NCBI RefSeq assembly: GCF_013377085.1
Contig: NZ_JACAAX010000002.1
Location: 62,001-126,000, forward strand
Length of the DNA: 64,000 nucleotides
Reading direction: 5' to 3'
DNA from: Rhodoplanes sp.
GTDB taxonomy: Bacteria; Pseudomonadota; Alphaproteobacteria; Rhizobiales; Xanthobacteraceae
The translations under genes and the position numbers were made by a program. Position 1 is the stretch's first letter; every line of letters begins with the position of its first letter. Shown here piece by piece: positions 17,889 to 24,577 of the stretch. A model generated the notes under the pieces. That model was given only the letters and a program-made list of their open reading frames with translations. It did no database searches and had not been told where the DNA came from.

Positions 17889-19671
17889 GGCGGCGAGCGA
17901 CGCGCCCCTGGTCACGGCCCAGATGGTGAGGTCGGCGCAGCGCATCGCTGCGCTGAACGCCGCCGCCGCCCGGCTCGGCCTCGCCGTCGGCGTCACCATC
18001 GCCGATGCCCGCGCCCGCCATCCCGGCCTTGCCGTGGCGGCGCACGATCCCGCCGCCGACCACGCTCTGCTGGAGCGGGTCGCCGACACCTGCGACCGCT
18101 TCACCCCGCTGGTGGCGCTCGATCCGCCCGACGGGATCGTGCTCGACATCACCGGCTGCGCCCATCTGTTCGGCGGCGAGGCGGCGCTCGCCGGCGCCCT
18201 CGCGGCCCGTCTCGCGGCGGCCGGCCTGTCGGTGCGCATCGCCGTCGCCGACACGCCGGCCTGCGCGTTCGCGGTGGCGCGCTGCGGCACGCGCGACCAG
18301 GCCTTCGTCATTCCGGACGAGGCTGCGTCAGCAGCCGCGATCCGGAATCCAGCCCCGCAACGAGACGGCGTGACGGCGTCTGGATTCCGGGTTCGCGGGC
18401 TTACGCCCGCGCCCCGGAATGACCAAGCTGTGTTCATCGTCCCGCCCGGCCGCCAGGACGAGGCCTTGGCGCCGCTGCCGCTCGCTGCCCTTCGGCTCGA
18501 TGCGGCCACGGTCTCGGCGCTCGCCGCCGTCGGGCTGAAGCGCATCGCCGACGTCGCGACGCTGCCGCGGGCGACGCTGGCGGCCCGCTTCGACGGCCTG
18601 CTCGACCGGCTCGACCAGGCGCGCGGCGACGCCGACGAGCCGATCATGCCGCGCCTGCCGACGCCCACTTGCGTGGTCGAGCAGCGCTTCGCCGAGCCGA
18701 TCATGCTGGAGCGCGACGTGCTCGGCATCATCGCGCGACTCGGAGCCCGGCTCGGCTGCGTGCTGGAGGCGCGCGGCGACGGCGCCCGCGCCCTCGAGGC
18801 GGCGCTGTTCCGCACCGACGGACACGTGGTCCGCATCGGAGTCGGCACCGGCGCGCCGGTGCGCGATCCCGACCGCATCGCCCGCCTGTTCGCCGACCGG
18901 CTGGCGGTGGGCGAGCCCTGCGATCCTGGCTTCGGCTTCGACCTGGTGCGGCTGTCGGCGCTCGCGGTCGAGCGCTGCGACCCGGTGCAGGCCGGGCTCG
19001 ACGCCCAAAACGCCGCCGATCACGCGGCCGAGCTCGCCCATCTGGTCGATCGGCTCGGCGCCCGCTTCGGCGCCCGCCGTGTCACCCGGCAGGTCGCCCA
19101 GGACACCCATGTCCCGGAACTCGCCGTCGCGGCCCTGCCGGCCCAGGCGGTGCGGGAACGGCAGGCGGTATCGCACGGCACCTTCACCTCTCCCCGCGGG
19201 CGGGGAGAGGTCGGATCGCGCAGCGATCCGGGTGAGGGGGCGCCGCCGCGCTCCGTGTCCCTCGAAATGCCCCCTCACCCGGCGGGACGCTCCGCATCCC
19301 GCCGACCTCTTCCCGCCCGCGGGGAGAGGTCTTCGGAGCCCGCGGCATCCGCCGACTCTCAAGACACCCTCCTGCCCGCCCGGCCGATGCGGCTGTTGCA
19401 AAAACCCGAGCCGGTCGAGGCGGTGGCAGCGGTGCCGGACGGGCCGCCGGTGCGGTTCCGCTGGCGGCGCGTGCTGCACGAGGTGGCGGCGGCCGAGGGG
19501 CCCGAGCGCATCGCGCTCGCCTGGTGGCGCGACACCGACGGCCACGCGCTGACACGCGACTATTTCCGGGTGGAGAGCCGGCGCGGCCTGCGCGCCTGGC
19601 TGTTTCGCGAGGGCCTCTACGGCCGCGAGACGGCGCAGCCGCGCTGGTTTCTGCACGGCCTGTTCGGCTGA
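17785..19671 (+). CDS. imuB: ImuB, Y-family polymerase-like protein with two repeat insertions
   Basis: ImuB is an inactive Y-family polymerase homologue that bridges DnaE2 to the beta clamp. The family pattern is seen in RLLSLWLCRLSTDRI, then LNAAAARLGLAVGVTIADARA, then PPDGIVLDITGCAHLFGGE. The protein has 628 residues, about 100 more than expected from the family. The excess matches two in-frame palindromic repeats: one around residues 175-213 (FVIPDEAAS... PAPRND) and one around 467-515 (TFTSPRGRGE... PLPARGERS). No stop or frameshift is created, so the gene may still be functional. It overlaps imuA and lies six bases before dnaE2. Confidence 0.9.
   Translation: MSTSSSRRLLSLWLCRLSTDRILGTTRRSGAGPDEAASDAPLVTAQMVRSAQRIAALNAAAARLGLAVGVTIADARARHPGLAVAAHDPAADHALLERVADTCDRFTPLVALDPPDGIVLDITGCAHLFGGEAALAGALAARLAAAGLSVRIAVADTPACAFAVARCGTRDQAFVIPDEAASAAAIRNPAPQRDGVTASGFRVRGLTPAPRNDQAVFIVPPGRQDEALAPLPLAALRLDAATVSALAAVGLKRIADVATLPRATLAARFDGLLDRLDQARGDADEPIMPRLPTPTCVVEQRFAEPIMLERDVLGIIARLGARLGCVLEARGDGARALEAALFRTDGHVVRIGVGTGAPVRDPDRIARLFADRLAVGEPCDPGFGFDLVRLSALAVERCDPVQAGLDAQNAADHAAELAHLVDRLGARFGARRVTRQVAQDTHVPELAVAALPAQAVRERQAVSHGTFTSPRGRGEVGSRSDPGEGAPPRSVSLEMPPHPAGRSASRRPLPARGERSSEPAASADSQDTLLPARPMRLLQKPEPVEAVAAVPDGPPVRFRWRRVLHEVAAAEGPERIALAWWRDTDGHALTRDYFRVESRRGLRAWLFREGLYGRETAQPRWFLHGLFG
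18307..18424. repeat. Palindromic repeat, family A, inside imuB
   Basis: The element begins GTCATTCCGGACGAG and ends GCGCCCCGGAATGACC, with inner mirror pieces GATCCGGAATCCAG and CTGGATTCCGG. It is read through as VIP...PAPRND, the same frame as the family A copy inside dnaE2. Its left arm has diverged from the intergenic copies. Confidence 0.85.
19186..19330. repeat. Palindromic repeat, family D, inside imuB
   Basis: Arms of 29 bases starting ACCTCTCCCCGCGGGCGG are inverted with one mismatch, and a second inner pair (GTGAGGGGGC / GCCCCCTCAC) lies between them. The arms share the CTCTCCCC core with the 23.5 kb inverted repeat. The element is translated as a Gly/Arg/Pro-rich peptide inside ImuB. 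Confidence 0.88.
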
Positions 19672-19677
19672 GCCGCC

Positions 19678-22600
19678 ATGGCCGCCTATGCCGAGCTCGC
19701 CGTCACCACCAACTTCTCCTTTCTGCGCGGCGCCTCGCATCCCGAGGAGCTGGTGCAGCAAGCGAAGGCGCTCGGGCTGGCGGCGCTCGGCGTCGCCGAC
19801 CGCAACTCGGTCGCCGGCGTGGTGCGGGCGCACGAGGCGGCGAAAGAGCACGGCGTCAAGCTTTTGGTCGGCGCCCGGCTGGTGTTTTGTGACGGCACGC
19901 CCGACATCCTGGCCTATCCGCGCGACCGCGCCGCCTGGGCGCGGCTGGTGCGGCTGCTGACCCTCGGCAAGCGTCGCGCCGGGAAGGGTGCCTGCACGCT
20001 GACATTCGACGACCTCGTCGCCCATGCCGAGGGCCTCAATCTGATCGTGCTGATGGATGCGCAGCGGCGCCGCTCCGCCCAGAGCCCGTCATGCGCGGGC
20101 TCGACCCGCGCATCCATCGCTGAAAAGAGGGTCTCGCGAAAAGGATGGATGGCCGGGTCGAGCCCGGCCATGACGGAGCGGAGAGGCCCAGAACAAATCA
20201 CACGCCACGATTTCTCGTTTTTGTTTGCTTCGCTCCGCTCCGCCGGCGCCCGCGTCTGGCTCGGCGCCGGCATGCTCTATCGCGGCGACGATGCGCGGCG
20301 GCTGGCGCGGCTCGCGGCGCTCGGCGCCGAGACGAAAACGCCGCTGATCGCGGTCGGCGACGTGCTGTTCCACGCGCCCGAGCGGCGACCCCTTCAAGAT
20401 GTTCTCACCTGCATCCGCGAGCACACCACGCTCGACGCCGCCGGCCGCCTGCTCGAGGCCAATGCCGAGCGCCATCTCAAATCCGCCGACGAGATGGCAC
20501 GGCTGTTCCGCGCCGCGCCGGAGGCGGTGGCGCAGACGCTGGTGTTTCTGGAGAGCTGCCGCTTCTCGCTCGACGAGCTCGCCTACGACTATCCGGACGA
20601 GGTGCGCGACGGCTTTGCCACGCCGCAGGAGGCGCTGGTCGCCTACGCCGAGGAAGGCGCGTCGCGGCGCTACCCGGACGGCGTGCCCGCCAAGGTGAGG
20701 CACGCCCTCGACCACGAATACGCGCTGATCGGCACGCTTTCCTACGCGCCCTATTTCCTCACCGTGCACGACATCGTGCGCTTCGCCCGCTCGCGCGGCA
20801 TTCTGTGCCAGGGCCGCGGCTCGGCGGCGAACTCGGCCGTCTGCTACTGCCTCGGCATCACCGAGGTCGACCCGGCGCGCAGCGACCTCCTGTTCGAGCG
20901 CTTCGTCTCGGCCGAGCGGCGCGAGCCGCCCGACATCGACGTCGACTTCGAGCACGAGCGGCGCGAGGAGGTGATCCAGTACATCTACGGCCGCTACGGG
21001 CGCGAGCGCGCCGGCCTCGCCGCCACCGTGATCTGCTATCGCGGCCGCAGCGCGGTGCGCGACGTCGGCAAGGCCTTCGGCCTGACCGAGGACACGATCG
21101 GCGCGCTCGCCGGCACGCTGTGGGGTTTTTCGCGCGACGCCATCTCGGACCAGCATGCGCGCCGCGCCGGCTTCGATCCCGCCGATGCGCGGCTGTCGCA
21201 GGCGCTCGCGCTGGCGCGCGAGCTGACGGGATTCCCGCGGCATCTCTCCCAGCATGTCGGCGGCTTCGTCATCACGCGCGGCCGGCTCGACGAGCTGGTG
21301 CCGATCGAGAACGCCGCGATGGAAAACCGCACCGTCATCGAATGGGACAAGGACGATCTCGACACGCTGCGGATTCTCAAGATCGACGTGCTGGCGCTCG
21401 GCATGCTGTCGTGCCTGAGGCGGGCGCTGGATTTTTTGCAGCGGCATTATGCGGAGCAGATTCGAGCACTTGCCGGGGCGCCCTCATTCGCGGGTACCCC
21501 CCTCCCCACCCCTCCCCCACAAGGGGGGAGGGAGCAGACAGCGGCCAGACATGAGACTGCAGAGACGCCCGATACGGCGGGGCCGCACACGAAGCCGTCA
21601 CGGCTCTCGCGTTCCCTCCCCCCTTGTGGGGGAGGGACAGGGAGGGGGGTACCCCACCCGGACGCGCCGACGGTAGAAGAACCGTCGCGTCTCGACCTCT
21701 CCGCCATTCCGCCGGAGGACGAGGCCGTCTACCGCATGCTGTCGCGGGCCGACTCGGTCGGGGTTTTCCAGGTCGAGAGCCGCGCCCAGATGACCATGCT
21801 GCCGCGGCTCAAGCCGCAAGCGTTCTACGACCTCGTCATCGAGGTGGCGATCGTGCGGCCGGGGCCGATCCAGGGCGACATGGTGCATCCCTATCTGCGC
21901 CGCCGGCAGGGTTTTGAGCCGGTGCGCTTTCCCTCGCCCTCGCCCGAACATGGTCCCGCCGACGAGCTGGCGCAGGTGCTGGGAAAGACGCTCGGCGTGC
22001 CGCTGTTCCAGGAGCAGGCGATGCGCATCGCCATCGTCGCGGCCGGCTTCACGCCCAGCGAGGCCGACCAGCTCCGCCGCGCCATGGCGACGTTTCGCCG
22101 GGTCGGCACCATAAAATATTTTCGTGCCAAGCTGATCGACGGCATGGCGGCGCGCGGCTATCCGCGCGACTTCGCCGAGCGCTGCTTCAACCAGATCGAG
22201 GGCTTCGGCGAGTACGGCTTTCCGGAGAGCCACGCGGCGAGCTTCGCGCTCCTGGTCTACGCCTCGGCCTGGATCAAATGCCGCTATCCCGACGTGTTTG
22301 CCGCGGCGCTGCTCAACAGCCAGCCGATGGGTTTTTACGCCCCCGCCCAGATCGTCCGCGACGCGCAGGAGCACGGCGTCGCGGTGCTGCCGGTCGACGT
22401 GAGCTTTTCGGATTGGGACAACGGGCTGGAGGAGGCGGCCGCGATCTCTCCTTCCGTCATTCCGGGGCGCCGCGCAGCGGCGAGCCCGGAATCCATACTC
22501 ACAGACCGGGGTTATGGATTCCGGACTCGCGGGCAAGAGCCCGCGCCCCGGAATGACGGAGTCGGTACATCACCGCCACGCCTCCACCCCCGCCACGCCG

Positions 22601-23517
22601 ACATGGCGAATGATATCGAGGCGACGCATGCGGTGCGGCTCGGTTTTCGCCAGATTTCCGGGCTCAAGGAGGAGGACGGGAAAAAGATCGCCGCCATGCG
22701 TAAGGACGGTTTCGACTCGCTGCGCGACCTGTGGCTGCGCACAAAACTGTCGCCGGCCGTACTGGAAAGGCTCGCCGAAGCCGATGCGTTCCGCTCGCTC
22801 GGGCTCGATCGCCGACAGGCGCTGTGGGCCGTGCGGGCGCTGCGCCGCACCGGCGACAAGGAGGATCTGCCGCTGTTCGCCCGGGTCGAGACGCCGGAGC
22901 GCGAGCCCGACGTGGCGCTGCCGCCGATGCGGCTCGGCGAGCATGTCGTCGCCGACTATCGCCACCTGCATCTGTCGCTGAAGGCGCACCCCGTCTCGTT
23001 CCTGCGCGTCGACCTCGAGCGTCGCCGCATCGTGCCGAACGAGCGGCTGGCCGCGCTGCCGTCAGGGCGGCGCGTCTGCGTCGCCGGCCTCGTGCTGGTG
23101 CGCCAGCGGCCCGGCACCGCCAAGGGCGTCATCTTCGAGACCCTGGAGGACGAGTCCGGCATCGCCAACATCATCGTCTGGCCGCAGGTGTTCGAGATTT
23201 TTCGCCCGATCGTGCTGGGCGCACGCCTGGTCGCCGTCACGGGCCGGCTGCAGAACGAGCAGGGCGTGATCCATGTGGTGGCCGAAAAGCTGGAAGACTT
23301 GTCGCCGCTGCTGCGAAAGCTCGCCGAGGACACCGGCTGCGTCGAGACGCTGGCCCGCTGCGACGAGTTCAAGCGGCCGATCCCGGAAAACCGCCAGCCG
23401 CTGCGCGCCGGCTCCTCGCTCGCCGCGTTGCTGCGGGAGGCCCCCGACCTCGGCGACGAGATCGCCCCGGCCGCGCGCGTGCGCAGCGCCATGCCGAAGG
23501 GGAGGAATTTTCGGTGA
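19678..23517 (+). CDS. dnaE2: Error-prone DNA polymerase DnaE2 with three repeat insertions
   Basis: DnaE2 is the C-family polymerase of the SOS mutasome. The N-terminal PHP domain (YAELAVTTNFSFLRGASHPEE) is followed by the palm with PPDIDVDFEHERREEVIQYI near residue 420, GRGSAANS near residue 380, the beta-binding and fingers regions, and a C-terminal OB fold (VCVAGLVLVRQRPGTAKG, residue 1120 onward). At 1279 residues it is about 190 longer than typical DnaE2. The excess matches three in-frame palindromic repeats: near residue 140 (PSCAGSTRAS...AGSSPAMT), near 605-660 (PLPTPPPQGGRE...PPCGGGTGRG), and near 927-960 (VIPGRRAAASPES...PAPRND). The frame is intact throughout. The gene lies six bases after imuB. 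Confidence 0.93.
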   Translation: MAAYAELAVTTNFSFLRGASHPEELVQQAKALGLAALGVADRNSVAGVVRAHEAAKEHGVKLLVGARLVFCDGTPDILAYPRDRAAWARLVRLLTLGKRRAGKGACTLTFDDLVAHAEGLNLIVLMDAQRRRSAQSPSCAGSTRASIAEKRVSRKGWMAGSSPAMTERRGPEQITRHDFSFLFASLRSAGARVWLGAGMLYRGDDARRLARLAALGAETKTPLIAVGDVLFHAPERRPLQDVLTCIREHTTLDAAGRLLEANAERHLKSADEMARLFRAAPEAVAQTLVFLESCRFSLDELAYDYPDEVRDGFATPQEALVAYAEEGASRRYPDGVPAKVRHALDHEYALIGTLSYAPYFLTVHDIVRFARSRGILCQGRGSAANSAVCYCLGITEVDPARSDLLFERFVSAERREPPDIDVDFEHERREEVIQYIYGRYGRERAGLAATVICYRGRSAVRDVGKAFGLTEDTIGALAGTLWGFSRDAISDQHARRAGFDPADARLSQALALARELTGFPRHLSQHVGGFVITRGRLDELVPIENAAMENRTVIEWDKDDLDTLRILKIDVLALGMLSCLRRALDFLQRHYAEQIRALAGAPSFAGTPLPTPPPQGGREQTAARHETAETPDTAGPHTKPSRLSRSLPPCGGGTGRGVPHPDAPTVEEPSRLDLSAIPPEDEAVYRMLSRADSVGVFQVESRAQMTMLPRLKPQAFYDLVIEVAIVRPGPIQGDMVHPYLRRRQGFEPVRFPSPSPEHGPADELAQVLGKTLGVPLFQEQAMRIAIVAAGFTPSEADQLRRAMATFRRVGTIKYFRAKLIDGMAARGYPRDFAERCFNQIEGFGEYGFPESHAASFALLVYASAWIKCRYPDVFAAALLNSQPMGFYAPAQIVRDAQEHGVAVLPVDVSFSDWDNGLEEAAAISPSVIPGRRAAASPESILTDRGYGFRTRGQEPAPRNDGVGTSPPRLHPRHADMANDIEATHAVRLGFRQISGLKEEDGKKIAAMRKDGFDSLRDLWLRTKLSPAVLERLAEADAFRSLGLDRRQALWAVRALRRTGDKEDLPLFARVETPEREPDVALPPMRLGEHVVADYRHLHLSLKAHPVSFLRVDLERRRIVPNERLAALPSGRRVCVAGLVLVRQRPGTAKGVIFETLEDESGIANIIVWPQVFEIFRPIVLGARLVAVTGRLQNEQGVIHVVAEKLEDLSPLLRKLAEDTGCVETLARCDEFKRPIPENRQPLRAGSSLAALLREAPDLGDEIAPAARVRSAMPKGRNFR
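20088..20174. repeat. Palindromic repeat, family C, inside dnaE2
   Basis: The 87-base element runs from GTCATGCGCGGGCTCGACCC to GGGTCGAGCCCGGCCATGAC, arms that are nearly complementary. Its length is exactly 29 codons. A second copy is intergenic at 33.1 kb. It interrupts the segment just after the PHP domain begins. Confidence 0.88.
21492..21654. repeat. Palindromic repeat, family B, inside dnaE2
   Basis: Two 42-base arms beginning GGGTACCCCCCTCCCC are inverted with two mismatches and contain the core CCTCCCCC-ACA-AGGGGGGAGG. They enclose about 80 bases of unrelated sequence. Related copies occur in the ligase gene and upstream of xerC. Confidence 0.88.
22456..22558. repeat. Palindromic repeat, family A, inside dnaE2
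   Basis: The element is almost identical to the intergenic copy at 14.75 kb over its left half (GTCATTCCGGGGCGCCGCGC and onward to CCGGAATCCATAC). It is translated VIPGRRAAASPES...PAPRND, in the same frame as the imuB copy. Confidence 0.9.
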
Positions 23518-23546
23518 GGCGATGCGCAGCGGCAACCACCGTTCAC

Positions 23547-23734
23547 CTCTCCCCGGCGGAGGGCCTTGCAGAATTCGTTATTCCGGGGCGCGAACCGAAG
23601 GTTCGCGAGCCCGGAATCCATAGCCCCGGTGCCGATTGCTTCAGAAACACAGGGGTTATGGGTTCCGGGCTCGGCCCTGCGGGCCGCCCCGGAACGACCG
23701 AGGTGAATTCTGCAAGGCCCTCCGCCGGGGAGAG
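23547..23734. repeat. Perfect 30-bp inverted repeat enclosing a family A repeat
   Basis: Left arm 23547-23576 and right arm 23705-23734 are exact inverted copies beginning CTCTCCCCGGCGGAGGGCC and ending GAATTC. The 128 bases between them are a complete family A palindrome (ATTCCGGGGCGCG to CCCCGGAACGACC). One element therefore sits at the apex of another. It lies just downstream of dnaE2 and could act as a bidirectional transcript end, though no T-run follows. Confidence 0.9.
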
Positions 23735-23808
23735 GGTACGAGTGTCCGCGGCCACGCCGAAGCTGATAATGATCCGTCAGACAAGTCCGGCCATGACGGG
23801 GAGAGCCG

Positions 23809-24540
23809 TCACCCCACACACCGCGCGGCCGGGAATGTGTAGAGCCGGCTGTCGCCGATCAGGTGGGTCGTGAAGGCCGTGCCGTCGAACACGGCCTCGA
23901 ACGCCGCGTGACGCACATTGAGGCCGCCCGTAAAAGCGCCGAAGGCCGGCATCACCATACGGCGGCCGTCGCCGGCGAAGCAGCGCCGCGTCAGGCTGCG
24001 GCCGCGCTGCACGACACGGGCGCACGGATGCAGATGCCCGGCGATCTCGCCGACCACGCCGTGGCCGGCCGCCGGCTCGTGCCGGAGCACCAGCGGACCG
24101 ACCCGCATCTCGCGGGCGAACACCCCGCCGACGTCGCGCTCCGGCTCGGGATCGTGATTGCCGGCGATCCACACCCAGTCGCGCCCGCGCTGGAGCGACA
24201 CCAGATGGGCCCGGGCCTCGGCGGCGAGCCGATCGGCGCCACCCGTATCGTGAAAGCTGTCGCCGAGCGCGACGACGACGGAGGGATCATAGAAGCCGAT
24301 CACCCAGGCGAGTTGCTCGAGCGTCTCGGCCGTGTCGAAGGGCGGCAGCAGCGATCCGCGCGACGCGCAGGCGGAGCCCTTCTCGAGATGAAGGTCGGCG
24401 ACCAGCAGCATCCGCCGGTCCGGCCACCACAGCGCGCCGGAGAGGTCGGCGACCATCGGCACGCCGGCGACCGTCAGCATGGTTCCGGCGGCGCGCGCCT
24501 CGCCGCTCGCCAAGCCCCACGACGCCGTGCGGGCGTCCAT
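23809..24540 (-). CDS. pdeM: Ligase-associated DNA damage response endonuclease PdeM
   Basis: The 243-residue calcineurin-like metallophosphoesterase belongs to the ligase-associated repair set. Metal-binding motifs appear in order: DLHLEKG near residue 49, GDSFHD near 93, AGNHD near 125, and GHLHP near 168. The start at 24540 has GAGG upstream; the frame is open further but without coding signs. It is followed upstream by the Lhr-type helicase on the same strand, 37 bases away, so the two probably form one transcript. Biochemically it is a Mn-dependent nuclease or phosphodiesterase in related systems; the substrate in vivo is unknown. Confidence 0.88.
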   Translation of the reverse strand: MDARTASWGLASGEARAAGTMLTVAGVPMVADLSGALWWPDRRMLLVADLHLEKGSACASRGSLLPPFDTAETLEQLAWVIGFYDPSVVVALGDSFHDTGGADRLAAEARAHLVSLQRGRDWVWIAGNHDPEPERDVGGVFAREMRVGPLVLRHEPAAGHGVVGEIAGHLHPCARVVQRGRSLTRRCFAGDGRRMVMPAFGAFTGGLNVRHAAFEAVFDGTAFTTHLIGDSRLYTFPAARCVG

Positions 24541-24577
24541 CACGAACGGGACCTCACGCGCGCGCCATTCCCTGCCT

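Noticed and set aside
17785-23517. imuB and dnaE2 as pseudogenes broken by repeats
   Set aside because: All insertions keep the frame, and the family motifs on both sides are intact, so functional genes with extra peptides are more likely.
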